Of a DNA stretch of 64,000 bases, positions 48,724 through 60,983 are shown piece after piece (position 1 is the stretch's first letter; every line of letters begins with the position of its first letter). The notes under the pieces were generated by a model that was not told the DNA's origin, ran no database searches, and was given only the letters and a program-made list of their open reading frames with translations. Position numbers and translations under genes: made by a program. The DNA lies in the NCBI GenBank assembly GCA_006937955.1, contig SSNP01000001.1, positions 6,279,888 to 6,343,887 of the forward strand. Reading direction: 5' to 3'. This DNA comes from Pachypanchax playfairii. Taxonomy: Eukaryota > Chordata > Actinopteri > Cyprinodontiformes > Aplocheilidae.

Positions 48724-48754
<31 letters not shown>

Positions 48755-51376
48755 TGTCATTCTAACCCCATTTACCAGAAATTACTTCAGTTTCTTCTGC
48801 TGAAAACTTTTTAAAATGTTTATTTGTGATTAAAAATCCTGACTAGAACAGACAAACAGTTTGGGGGATTTTTCATGGAGGAATTCTCACAGTGGACAAC
48901 GCTAATCTCCCCAAACAACTGAGATTCAGATGAACATTCTGTCTGATAGTTTTACACACTGCGTGTAGTTTTGACTCTTCTAATGACAGATTAGTTCTGT
49001 CTGCTGATGAACACGGTTAACTGTCTGGTTTTTGTTTTTGTTGAAATGATCTTTTGATCGAAACCTGCTCCAATCAGCTGTTAGTTTAATTCCACATGAG
49101 AATTCCTCCTTGAATCTCTAAACTCAGATCACTTTGACTGCTGCAGGTACGATACGGGCTACATAATTACGCCATATATAACTATGCAGGTTAAAAAGCC
49201 TCCGAAGTGAGAGTTTGTATGAAAACGTGTTTTGGTACATTTGAATTAACGTGTTAGTGGTTCAGTTCTAATTTAACTCCTTCAAACCAACTTTTTTTTT
49301 CTCCTCCTCCTGATTTTAACTACTACTTCTCAGTTTTTAATGTTTGTGACACGTTGCAACTAAATGAGCATAAAATATCACACAGTCGTGATTATTAATC
49401 TTTGATAACAGACTCGTGTAAAAAGTGACAAGTTATGACCTAAATATTAATTACTGAATGTCTGTATAGTTTTCTTTGTACATACTTGAACACACATCTG
49501 GGATGTCTTTTATTTACATATTTTGAAACTAAATTAATTGATTGTTGACAAACTGTGAAGGACATTCAACTTCCAAAAAGTGCTTTAATTCATTGATATA
49601 AAATAACTTTAAATGCAAGTGAAATTGTTAAAATTACAGCGAGGAACAAAAAGCACTGGTCACATGATGAAGTATATTGTGTCCATCCAGTGGACTCGGG
49701 TCTAAAGGGGCTTCCTGCAGACTGTGATTGATGTTTACATTGTTGTTCAAAGGGTATCCCCAGCAGCCCGGTTCAGGAGAGTAATCCACCTGCACAGGCC
49801 CCCACATCTGGACCCACAGAGGCCCCGACTCTAGCAGAAGGTAGGACACGGCGCTCTGCAGCGTAGCTCAGCAGCTCCTGTTAAACATGATCGTACACAG
49901 CTGGGGTTTTGTCACCAGATGTGCTTTTTGGGACATAAATCTACTTCCTGTTACCGCCGTCACAAAATCTCCAGTATGCCGTGCAAACTGCAGTAACCTG
50001 TGACAGTTTTGATTTATTTGGAGTCGTTTGCAGCCGACTGTTTCTCCGTCATCAGTGACGTATGACTTGCAGATAAACCTGCTGTGTGACATCAGATTCA
50101 GACTTGTGCCTGTTAGAATGCTGAAACATCTTCAGATCAGTAGCAGAGTCACACATCAGGGTGGGGCTTCATCATCCCCAGTGTTTTATTCCTGCGTCTC
50201 CGTCATCTGAGGTTTAACAGCTACAGTAACCTTTGATCTGTTTGTGTCAGATTACAGATTATTATACATTTTTATTTTTGTCTGATCCACCCTGAACTGC
50301 ACACTTCATGGAAAAGGTCACTGACTTATCAAATCTAAAAAGATTCATTGTGTCTGTAAGATGCAGTTTGTTTGTTTAGTTCATGTTTGTTTGTTTTGTG
50401 TATTTTTAGGAGATAACCCACTTGCATTCCTGCGCACGCAGCCCCAGTTCCTGCACATGAGACAGGCCATCCAGCAGAACCCGGCTCTGCTTCCAGCTCT
50501 GCTCCAGCAGCTAGGCCGAGAGAATCCTCAACTTCTACAGGTCGGTTTGTTTACGGAATGATCCAGCTAATGTTCAATTTGTTTTCTTTGCTCTTTCAAG
50601 CCATAAAAATGGGTTCTGGTGCTCGGAGCTGCAGCTTAGGGGGGGTTTTGGTTTTACTGACAAAAGTTTTGGCTTCAAAGACTCAAAAACTAAATACCAG
50701 TAACGTTATTGTGACTGTCAGAGCATTTAAACAGCTGTATCCTGGTTTGATATAGATTTTGTAAACAACAATACTTTTGAAACGCTGTAACTAGAAACAC
50801 TGATCAGAGATGATTAAAGAGTGTTAAAATGACTTGGTGATGTTGAAGCACGTCCTACGTTTCTGGTGAACGCTCCAGCTGCTGCTTGATGACATCACCG
50901 CCTCTCTGGCCTGTTCTAGACTGTCCACCTCCTTGTGGGCTTCATGTTCAGTGAATCCTGTTTCCAGGTAATATAACAAGCTGCTTGTGTTTGTTTCCAC
51001 AGCAAATCAGTCAGCATCAGGAGCTGTTCATCCAGATGCTGAACGAGCCAGTGGGAGAGGGGGGTGATGCGCCAGAGGTTGGTGAGATGGGGGCAGCAGG
51101 AGAAGAAGGAGCCCCTGTCAACTACATCCAGGTTACACCTCAGGAGAAGGAAGCCATAGAAAGGGTGAGCTGGAAGGCCTAGTATTAGTTTGTTTTTGTG
51201 GATGAGGCTGTTTTATTTATTTTAAATTCTCCTTTGTCTCCCCGCCGGTTCCGCCTGAGCAGTTAAAAGCGTTGGGTTTTCCTGAGGCCCTGGTGATTCA
51301 GGCCTACTTTGCCTGCGAGAAGAACGAGAACCTGGCAGCCAACTTCCTCCTCAACCAGGGACTGGAAGACGACTGA
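43182..51376 (+). CDS. rad23a: UV excision repair protein RAD23 homolog A
   Basis: Nine coding exons: 43182-43247, 44181-44342, 44830-45026, 46424-46467, 48568-48695, 49753-49840, 50410-50540, 51003-51164, 51263-51376. All junctions are GT-AG and in phase, giving 363 residues, the length of human RAD23A. The ubiquitin-like domain (1-76, MQITLKTLQQQTIQIEIDPE...) binds the proteasome. A Pro/Ala/Glu-rich linker follows (77-156). UBA1 (about 157-200, EIMSMGYERERVVAALRA) and UBA2 (about 315-361, LKALGFPEALVIQAYFACEK) bind ubiquitin chains. The XPC-binding STI1-type domain is about 229-290 (PQFLHMRQAIQQNPALLPAL). The protein stabilises XPC in global nucleotide-excision repair and shuttles ubiquitylated proteins to the proteasome. 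UBA1 (NNPHRAVEYLLTG) and the acidic C-terminus favour RAD23A over RAD23B. Fish may have two copies; which one this is cannot be told. Confidence 0.97.
43248..44180 (+). other. rad23a: rad23a intron 1
   Basis: Starts gtgagt and ends ttttttatcag. The first 230 bp hold several GCTAACGTTAGC palindromes (43437-43448 and 43460-43471), common in fish CpG-rich first introns. No internal gene seen. Confidence 0.8.
45080..45160. repeat. (TAAA)n tract in rad23a intron 3
   Basis: Short run of aaat units at about 45104-45130. The remainder of the 1.4-kb intron 3 is AT-rich and carries nothing recognised. Confidence 0.6.
47484..48389 (-). mobile_element. TTAA-flanked MITE, family D copy 2 (complete), in rad23a intron 4
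   Basis: Element 47488-48385 (898 bp) between TTAA copies 47484-47487 and 48386-48389. Ends AGGTGGAATATGGAAC and, inverted, AGGTGTTATATGGAATAT. The interior is fairly GC-rich at 47530-48180 and contains frames with no domain. The right half matches the copy at 31221. It leaves the splice sites of intron 4 untouched (acceptor at 48567). Confidence 0.9.
48701..48754 (+). repeat. C12 + (CA)n tract just inside rad23a intron 5
   Basis: The donor GTACG (48696-48700) is followed at once by 12 C's and about 20 CA dinucleotides with one interruption (cata). Length-variable tracts like this next to a donor can influence splice-site use. Confidence 0.95.
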
Positions 51377-52400
51377 ACGGGGGGCGTGAAGCGCTGCCTC
51401 CCTGCTCCTCCCCTCTCACACGCCTCTTTCTCAACTCAGCATAAAGACTGCACCCCCAAATTTTACTGTACAACCTCAGCTCAAACCGACGGGAGGGAAG
51501 AGAGGTTTCTGGGAGGGCCAGGGTGGAGCGGGAAGGGAACGGAGGATGCGAGATGTTTAGGTCTGGAAGTTGTGAGCAGGAAAGTCCGATTCTAAGAGGT
51601 TTAAAAAAAAAACAAAAAAAAAAAAACAGTGTGGAAGAACTATAAAATCCACGTAAATTCCAATGGAATGAGTGGGGTCTGCTTAGGGGAGGGCTGTAAT
51701 TTGATTTTAGACGCGCTTTGTGAACAATAGGGAAGGAGCAACTAATGGAGGGGAGGAGGGGGGAGGTAGGGTGGATGGGAGTGCGTGCTCGTGTCTGCGT
51801 GTGTGAGAGTACATGTCTGTGTGTGCCTGTGCAGATGAATACAGTTAGGCTGAAAACGTAATCAATCCTGCATCCTCTAAGTTTGTTAATGCTGTAGCGC
51901 GCGGCGGCAGGGAAGCATGTTCTCTGCACTCCCACAACACGGTCAGCGTGTGCAACTGCTTGTGTGTTCTGCTGTAAGTCTACAATATGTCCAAGAATGA
52001 TATTAGAAGTGATGGACTGGACTGCGCTGCCCTTTTCATACGTCTCTGCCACCGTGTTACCGGGTTCAAATGAAACTGACACAATCTGGATTAATTGGTT
52101 TGTCCCACAATCAGCTGCACAGATTCCAGTTAAACAGGTTCACAGACAGACAGAAAATATGTTGCTTCTGCTCATAGTTAGTGGTGGTAAATAACACTAC
52201 ACATAAAATACTTATTTTACAGTCTCGTAAGATATACCTTAAACTCCTAATGACATGTTTACATGTTTTATTTCCATACTGAGTTATTGTTCTTCCTTTT
52301 TCTATTTGATTTTTTTTGTAACAGAGGATTCTGGATGTTAAAGCTTTAAAGTGTTCACCATTTAGCAGGACTGCGCTGGTCTGATTAAACCCCCCCAAAA
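51377..52400 (+). other. rad23a: rad23a 3'UTR (likely extent)
   Basis: Follows the TGA stop. G-rich first 400 bases, then an A-rich run at 51602-51626. ATTAAA at about 52385 is a candidate poly(A) signal, with another ATTAAA at about 52558. The minus frame at 51351-52082 is long (243 codons) but lies antisense to the UTR and shows no domain. Confidence 0.55.
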
Positions 52401-53655
52401 CAAAATGATTCCAAACTGTGAACTAACTTGTTTTCATGACCTTTTCAAATGCTCAAGATCAACCAAGTCAGTCTGCAGTTTTTATTTAAACGTGACAAAC
52501 GGCACCTTGATCAGAGCTAATCTATCAGATCTCTTTGTTCTCACTTTCAAACACTGTATTAAACGCCGGAGTCGCGGCTGGAGTTGTTCCTTCTGGGGTT
52601 GATCCAAAAGAACTTCAGCTTAAACTGAGACAAATCCAAGGAAAACAGACTGTAACCATAGCGACTGATGTGAAACCACCGCTACACCCAGTCGTTTCAC
52701 GCATCACCTCATTAGCCTGTACAGATAATTGTGCTCTGACGTTTATGCTAACTAGCTGATCCGGACGCCTTTTTGTAACAAGTTAATGTCTTTGCTGTAT
52801 CTTTAAGGAAGTTATATATTTGTATCCGAAATCACTCGAAAGTCCCAGTCACGACCCAGCAGTCAGTGTGTGGCTCCTTCTACTGATTTGGACTCGACAA
52901 CACACTCAGTTCAGGTTTAAAAAACACAAAATATGCAAGTTAACAAATATCAATCTCTAGGCCCTGGTTTGTGGGCGGTGAGGCGTATTTGTGGGTTCAT
53001 GAAGAGACCAGACCTGTTTCAAATGATGAAGTGCTTTTTCATTCTGTATGTGCAGGCAGTCTTCACTGGTTGTTGTCCTACAGCATCAACATGATCTTAG
53101 ACTATGCTGTGCTACATTAAATATCAGCAGTCTTTCAGTTCTCTTATTGTTTGTGTCATATTATTGTCATCAACATAATCCATCTTATTGAACATGATGA
53201 TGGGAACTCACCTGATAAACACTTCAGCTTCTATATCACAAACTACAACAGCTTTTCCTGGAATTGAACTATATCCTTGACTGAAGTCAGATTTGTAGTT
53301 AGTTTTAGTTTTGAGGTGAAACTTCCAAGCTATATTTAAAAAAAAATCTAAAATGTTCACTAAAGGTCAGATTTGGGCTTAGTTTGGGATCAAAATGGGA
53401 CAAAATTGTTGATACTCTTCTGCTAATGAAAGAACAACCCACAATGGTCATTTAAGTAACTTAAAATAGTAACTAAGCATTTAATGAAAATCAATGAAAA
53501 AACAACCATTGGTTTGAAATTGTAGTTTTAACGAGATCATTTGTATAAACCAACTGAATTTGGCCTGGACGGAAATGATGGAACCTTAATTTCCCTCTTA
53601 TGAGCAGACTGGTTTTTAAATAATACAAGTCCACTTCAGCCCTTGAATAACTTGG
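52401..53655. other. Intergenic, nothing recognised
   Basis: No exon or repeat family recognised. May include more of the rad23a UTR if the later poly(A) signal is used. Confidence 0.45.
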
Positions 53656-54218
53656 GTTGAGGTTTCTGTTGAATATTTTAGCTCCACAGGTGTTCTTACC
53701 TTCATAGTGGGTGTGAAAACAGGTCAACAACTTCTCTTTCAGTTTTAATCTCTCAAACTACGCAGGTGGTGATAAAACCCAAGTTCTCCCGAATCCGAAC
53801 GGCCTGTATCTGTTTCATCACAACTCCTTTGTTTGTTAATATGCTGCAGCTCCCGCAGTTGAAACCACGCCTAGCATGCTGCTAGCTAAAAGCTGTTAGC
53901 ATAAGACGTAGCAAACAGGAAGACATGACGTCTGACGTTGCCATGCATAATGTGGCAGGAAACAGTATACCTTGCTCTCATAGGCTAGTTTGTTAGCTAA
54001 TCAGAGTCCAGCAACTTTGAACAATGAATATGAACGAGCTGCTGACGAAGCAGCCTGACGGAAGGAGCCGGAACCACCCGAATTTTAACGCAGACAGATT
54101 GAAAGGTCTGTTAATCAGTGTTTTCTGACTTTTTTAGATATAAAATGTTTCATATTACAGGTTAATACTTAAGAAATAACCACAAAGTCCTGAAATGTGT
54201 ATGAAATGGCCTCTTTAA
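53656..54218 (-). mobile_element. TTAA-flanked MITE, family A copy 6 (left end lost)
   Basis: Matches from 'ttgaggtttctgttgaatat' to the terminus at 54214 followed by TTAA (54215-54218). About 20 bases of the outer end are missing. The ATGAAG|GTAAGAA block is present in reverse near 53696-53710. Confidence 0.88.
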
Positions 54219-55984
54219 AAATCAAGTAGCCGACCAATCAAAGCTGGGTGGGGGGTGGAGCAAATGACCAGGCCCTTTAAACCCAAATAATAAAGCTCTG
54301 ATGGTGGTGGACAACTGGTGATGAGTTTTACCCAAAATGCACTGGGAGACGATATTGGTGATTCACTTGTAAATTTGCGTGTCATAAAGCTGAATGTTAG
54401 CGTGAAAGCCCGTCATGCAGCACGACATTTTATTCACTATTTAATTATTTTACACCTTCTACGTCACTAAAATCAGTCTGTCTTGTAAAACTATTAGCAA
54501 CCATGACTCAAACCTGACTGGACAACTCATATAAAGTCTGTATAAATCAGTATATTATGCATTTTCATAGACTGTGTCTAAATTCCCTACTGCAGTAGGT
54601 TTAAGTAGTGGAAGGGCTCGTTTTCACCAGCTTCCATCAGTAGTGGAAGAGGTTCGATTCTCACATCACACCTCTGAACCGGGCCAGGGGCGTGTCACCC
54701 TCCCAGCCCCCTCTGAAGCCCCGCCTCTGGCTGTGGTCCCAGGAGCATGAAGTTGCTTGAAGATGATCTAGTAGTCTTTAACATTTGAGCTTCAGACAGT
54801 TTGCTTGCTCTGGTCCATGTTCAGTGTGGTGCACAGAGACCACATAACCATGTTAGTTCCCTTTAAACAGACTAGATGGATGATGAAAAGCTTGAAGGCA
54901 GCTGTGATACTAATTACAGAACACGCCTGAGTTTAGTCGCTTTAGAAGAATGACTTCAAAAAAATATTCTGGTGTAAAATATTTTAACGACTCAGATTTT
55001 TATTAGTTGATTTTCAGTAAATGATTTAGTTATTTTTACTTCTGTCAGTGACCATATGGATTTTTTTCTTTAACAGGATGGTGTAACAATTTTTTTTTCA
55101 CCTCTGTAGAGTTATAATTTTCAGAAAACTGGTATAGTAAAACATTTGGCATTTTTTTCTCCAAAATAAAATTTTAACTCTTTATTTGAATTTATAGTAA
55201 AAATGTCAATTAACTGTGAGAGGACAGTATAAAAGTTAGGTACATTTATCATCCATGTTACCGTGTACGGCTCGAGTTTATCAGTTTATAATGAAGCTGA
55301 TGCACCTCAGTAGAACTTGAGATTACTTTGGTGTGACTGAGTACCAGAGTCCAGGTCATGTGACAGTGAAACAAACCCAGACCATCATCCCTCCACCACC
55401 GTGCCCACGGTTGGCATGAAGTGACACTATGGCCAGACGTCTCCATTAAGTTCTCTTTCATCCAAAGGACATCACTCCTGAAGTAAACCTTCCAAAACAA
55501 TTTGAAACCTATCTTTTCATCTCTGAGAATTTTAGAGTAAAAACTTAATTTTAAATTTATTCCTGGAAAAATTAGCAAGTTAGCATTTTTACTTGAAAAT
55601 GGCCTTATAATTTTTCCAGGTTATTACTGACGTCTTTCCTATATGGAATTGTGTTATAACACCTGAACACAGATGGAACTACTTTTTTTGTAAAGATTCT
55701 CACACTGATCATTAGTTAATCATAACCATTTTAGATTTTTTTTCCCATTAAATTAATAATGACACAGCATCAACATATTGTTGTCCATTTAGGTTTTATT
55801 TACCTAATTTTAGGAACCAGTTTATTTGATATGGGATACACAAACTTCTAATATATGTTTCCCTCCCTGGCCAGAAGTGCAATGGGTTGGCAGTCAGTAG
55901 GTAAGTGGTAGTTGCATGTAGCTAACATGTTTCCCTGCTGCTTGTTCACAACTAAGGACACAGAAATAATTCGAGGCAACGTAG
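54219..55984. other. Intergenic, nothing recognised
   Basis: No gene found. Frame 55258-55578 (minus) has no domain. Confidence 0.45.
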
Positions 55985-58900
55985 AAGAAATACAGTCAAG
56001 AACATCCTTTTATTCAATCAAGTAAAAGCATTGCTCTTTTCAAACTGCTTTTTTCTTATTATTATGGAAAAGAAACTGTAATTAACACATGCATTTCACC
56101 ATGGGCTCTGAGAGGTGCATCTGAGGATGGAGCGCTTCTCGGTAGGGAGGACGGGGGAGAGGTATGCAGGGTCTTAGGTCAGAGGCAAGAGGATTACCAG
56201 GCAGGTTTAGGAAATGGGGGGGTTCACTAATCATGACCCAGCATCCTACAAAACACGTTAGCAACAAAAGAATAACACAGAAAGAAATGGCGGATGGTTC
56301 GGCCACAGGCTCTTAGTTCGGTGCAGAGGCGGATTCTGTGGACACCCTCCCTCATCAAAAGCAAACACACACTGCGCTCAGCAATCTGTTTGTCTCTGAT
56401 ATGGCTTGTCAGCTTTTATCTTTCAAGGACTGATAATACTGCTGCTGGCTTCCAATGCTCAATAACAAGAAAAAGTTTATTTTTTACCCTTTTCCCAGTA
56501 ATCACTCAGTTTTGCTGGTGGAATTCACATTACTTACTCTACAGCTGTGACTGAAGAGTTGGGAATCCGTTCACTTTAATCAGCGTCGGCGAAAAACAAC
56601 ATTTCAAATCAATGTTTGCTAAATCCGAGCCTCTGAATCTCCAGGCTGTGGAAACCGATCCGCTTTTAAGGTGCTTTGAGTCATTTTTTTTTTTGTGTCT
56701 TTTTTTTTAATAACTGGTCTTATTCAACCATGAGAAAGGTGCACAATTGATGGCTAGTTGCAGCACTTTAACTGCTGCCTAAGATATGACAAAAATAACC
56801 CCCCAAAAAAGAGAATCCAAATTCAATTATAAAAATAAATAGATAGAAAGGAGGATTACAAACAACATTCTATAGTTCCTGCTGGTCATCGCTGTGGCCT
56901 GAGCCTAAAACCATGGAGCTTTTCTCTTTTTGTCTGTGTTGATTTGCCCCCCCCATGTTACTTTAAGAGGGTAAAACAACAACCTGCCCGCTTGGATTGC
57001 CCCTGTCCTCAGTCCAACCCAGAGCCTCGTGGTGTAATTTGTTCACTTACATCAGCTGCTGAATGGAAAAGCTGGAGAAGATGGGTATGGTAATACAATG
57101 TGAAGCGTACAGACAAGGATAACATGTGAGCTAACTGCATTCTGCTCAGACAAGAAAAAAAAAAACCCAAAACAAAACAAAAAAACCTTTGCGTATTCTT
57201 TTTTTTTCTTTCCATTTTTAAAAAAAACCCACTGTTCAGAGAAAAGGGAGAAAAAGGAAGGAGAGGAGGGGTGAGGAAGGATACACAGCTACAGACTACT
57301 CCAGTGTCCAGGAAAGACAGACGCCAAGATACAGAGAAGGAGGAGCAAGACAGATTTTTTTTTTTGTACTTTTCTCCATTTTTTTTTAAGTATTGAACAA
57401 TAAAAATAGCAACTAAATCACACCAATTTCCTTTAGCACTATGTATACTGCTTGTAAAAGCTTGATGAAGAAGAGAAAGATATAGAAATATGAAGGAGGG
57501 GGACATTTTTTTCTTTTGAGATGGGCACTCAGGATTACAAGATGGATTCTGTGAACAAAAGGCACTTTTTAGGGACAACCTTTAAAGATGCTCTGAGTCT
57601 AGAACACTACATCACCAAACAAATATTTATAATCATTTACAGCTGGTGGATGTTGGGGGATATCGGGGGTTTGAGTAGGTGCGAGTGGTGCGCAGACCAG
57701 GTTCCTCTGATTGGACAGAAGCCACTACTGAACCAAGTCAGAAAAATAAAATCCCAGACATCATCATCATTTTCATCCCCTTATGATTTTTTTTTTTCCT
57801 CTTTCACGTGAAGATGTTGCGGTTTAGGAACAGGAATCCATACTTGTGCATCTCCCGGAACCGGGGAAGATCTTGTCTTTGTCCCATATCAGGATACAAC
57901 ACGATAAAAGTCCATTGAAAACAAATGGGCACTTTACAAAATTTTACAAGAGGAATTTTTTTTTTCCTACCATGGTGTAAAGTTAGGAGAGGAAAAATGC
58001 CTTTTGTTACAACAACCTTTTCATACAACAAACCCCCCTCCCCTCTCCCCGGTAAATACAAAAAGAGAAATAGAATAATGCATGTATTTCAAAAAATTTG
58101 CCTCTATGATAACACTTAATTTTTGTTTATTATTATTTATGTATAATAGAGACTGAATGTACTTTTTTTTTTCTTTTAACGAAAGCACCAGTTTTCATAC
58201 TGATATATATTTTATGAGTTGCAACATTGTTCCTTTAGCCCTCCCACAGTTTTTGAAATCAATATAAATGATTTTTTTTCCAAAAAAAAAAAAAGCGCAA
58301 TAAAAAAAAAAAAAAAAAAAGAAAAGTAAAACAATGTCCCCAATTTTTTTTTTCTTTTTCTTGCCGCTCTTGTATTTAGAGTCCCGGAGCACATGGACTT
58401 AAAAACAAACGAACAAACAAAGATAATCTTAAGAGGGTTTCCCTCTTTTTTTCGCACGACACCCTCGAACAATCTCTAACAAACACAATTCCTCTACCAA
58501 GGCATTGCACATGGCTCAATCAACATACATCAATTAGGTTCAAGAACAATACTTCCCATCAAAATAAGAAAACAAAACCTAATCTGCTCTTTATTGGATT
58601 TTTTTTTGATTCCTCAACTACTTTAACATTACTCGTCTACGTCTCTATTGTTGTGTTTGAGATGGATTTCCGTTCCTTTCGGTCCTTTCATGTTTGTGTG
58701 GGCTCACACACCTGTACTTTAGCTCAGATTGGTGATTTGAATTACGCGTCCTATGACTATGGGATGTTTGCCATGCTTTAAAAAATAACTAGACTGCCAC
58801 AGAGCTTATCTTGCAAATTAAAAACAAAAAAAAGTATATATCTATAAATATATATATATATATGTATTATGTATATAATGATGCTTGCGATTATCTAGTG

Positions 58901-59500
58901 AGCTGTCTCCACTTTTTCCTGCCTCCTGACATAAATTTTCACCGTTCACCATAGCTTATATGTGAGAAAAATAACCTGAATTCATGTTTGACAAATTGCA
59001 TAATGGGAATATAGAGGCACTTCCATAGATTAGAAAAGAAATCACCGTAGCCGGTGTTTGACGTGTTACTTAGTGGAGCTAGTCGTCTCTATGAAGCTGA
59101 TGAGATTGGTCAGCGGTCCGCTAGCCAACTCTGTCATGTTTCGTCGCAGCGAGGAACATGGCCTGGCAGTCCAGTTATTTTTTTATTCTTATTTTTTTTT
59201 TTTATGCAGGATGGGTGATTTGATTCAGCTTGGAATCGGAGATGAATTAGGCTACAGAACATGATCATGACTGAAAGCATAAAGGCCTCCTTAAGATTGT
59301 CGGTTTTTGATTTTCCTCTGAATTCAGTCATGCACAGGGATGTGTTTAATACTGAGTGGTCATCAGAAGTCTGGCGATCTGTGCTCTGAGTGTTTTCATC
59401 CTTGCAACACATCCACTGATTCGAAATACTAAGTGGTGGTCAATCTACTTAGAAATAATAATAATATTTAAAAAAAAAACCTCTTAAGGTCGGCTGGCAT
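55985..59500 (-). other. Putative long 3'UTR of a minus-strand gene
   Basis: The minus strand carries AATAAA (the + strand TTTATT at about 56009) with a T/GT-rich stretch behind it, as at a cleavage site. The next 3.5 kb contains none of the MITE families that fill the rest of the window. It is full of long A and T homopolymers (for example 58259-58320) and short conserved-looking blocks, as in the long 3'UTRs of vertebrate regulatory genes. No coding exon is seen on the minus strand up to the window edge, so the gene itself would lie further right. This is inference. Confidence 0.4.
58840..58866. repeat. (TA)n tract
   Basis: Run of alternating T and A interrupted by short aaat steps. Confidence 0.85.
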
Positions 59501-60369
59501 GATTGTATTAGTGCAGTTGTTCAATCTTTAAGGGCTCTTCCGTTCACAATAACTAGGGGGGAGTGCTGGTGCTCGTGCGTGTGTGTTCGGGGAATACCGT
59601 GACAACAAATATCTGTTGCTGTATCATGTGTGATCCTCGCCCCTCTCCAGAATCAGACGGATATGTCACATTTTCTTTTTGCTCCGCAGTGTGGCTGCCT
59701 CTGCTCTTGGAGCTCGAGCCTATCTGGGAGTGTAAACAACAGCGTCAACTCACAGGGGACACAGAAGAAGATCGACTCTTTTATACTCCACGCCTCTTCT
59801 TTAGGAAACTTTCATTCCTTTTGACATCTTCCCACCAGCAGCAGCATCAGATCTAAAAGCAGATATTTATTTGCTTCTCTCTCTTTTGTTTTTGAAGTTT
59901 ATTTCTAGACGTGTGTGGCTCATCACATTTATGAGAAAAATAAACTTTCTGTGATTGTCAACACTCCGTGTTACATTGTCCTACACTGGAGAGCTTTCTG
60001 GCACTGAGACCAAGCACATCGTGTCAGTGGAAAAATGCATTTTGGAAAAGAAAAAGGTGTAAATGATGAGGCAATTAATGCCACTCAGTGTGTCTGTTAC
60101 CATGAAGCTGCAGCTGGCAGCTCGTTCGATTAAAATGAAGCAGGGAGGAGTTACTTAGATTGAAATGTGAGGAAAACAAGCGTCAGGGTGCAATACCACA
60201 TGTGGCCACTAGGTGCCGGTACCAAACAACTCAGGCTGGAAACAAGTCAAACTATTGGTTCTGTTTTCTATGTTCACTCAGTGCGCTTGTTTTCAGTTTG
60301 GCAGAATAAATCTAGAATTTGTTAATATCCCAGTGAGCACTTTTGGAGTTTTTAAGATTTCCAAGAGAC
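59501..60369. other. Intergenic, nothing recognised
   Basis: No exon recognised. Frames at 59563 and 59630 overlap and show no domain. Confidence 0.4.
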
Positions 60370-60983
60370 TTAAAGCTGATATACCTGATTTCAGATAGCC
60401 TAGCTTAGACTGTCAACAAAGTCACAGAACTCTCGCCCCTCCCATCGGGTGGAATTCCTAAGCCATGCCCCCCCCAGGTTTGGAAACATGCGTAGCCCCA
60501 GAAGACGACCGAGTGCAAGACACTGGTCTGCAGTTCATTCAAGTACCGTAACATGGCGGAATCACCGGTAAGTGAAAACAATATAACAACGAACAACTGA
60601 CATTAATTGTTACTTTGTCCTGAACCGGACGCGGAACCAGCCGGCGGCTGTTTCTCCTGCTGTGACATGGTAGAGCGGCGAACACTCCCAGCAGTGGTGT
60701 GCTGCGGTAATATGTCTCAGTTTTTTAGGAGCACAGAAGTCAAATAAATGCAGAAGTCCGTACGACTGGAGAGACTGTCCAATCATTCCTTTCAGACCGA
60801 ACCATTTGATTGGTTGATGTTTTTAGACAAATACACGAGAACCACTTAATTATTTTTTTTTTCGTCTTTTTTTTAATCTTCACAACATATTTTTCTCCAT
60901 GCTGTGTTAAAATGTTTTTAATGGGCATGAAAAAAAAATATGTTAATCTAATTTGTTATGCAAATTAAGTATAGCAGCTTTAA
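60370..60983 (+). mobile_element. TTAA-flanked MITE, family I, with ATG + splice donor
   Basis: Element 60374-60979 (606 bp) between TTAA copies 60370-60373 and 60980-60983. Ends AGCTGATATACCTGATTT / AGCTGCTATACTTAATTT (about 14 of 18). Inside, at about 60554-60575, ATGGCGGAATCACCG is directly followed by GTAAGTG, a consensus 5' splice site, as in a first coding exon (M-A-E-S-P). No further coding. Confidence 0.85.

Noticed and set aside
51351..52082. 243-codon minus-strand frame, the longest in the window
   Set aside because: It lies antisense to the rad23a stop region and 3'UTR, has no start context or domain, and its composition follows the G-rich UTR.
57009..57578. 189-codon minus-strand frame with Phe/Ser/Lys runs
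   Set aside because: Driven by A/T homopolymers in the putative 3'UTR; no domain recognised.
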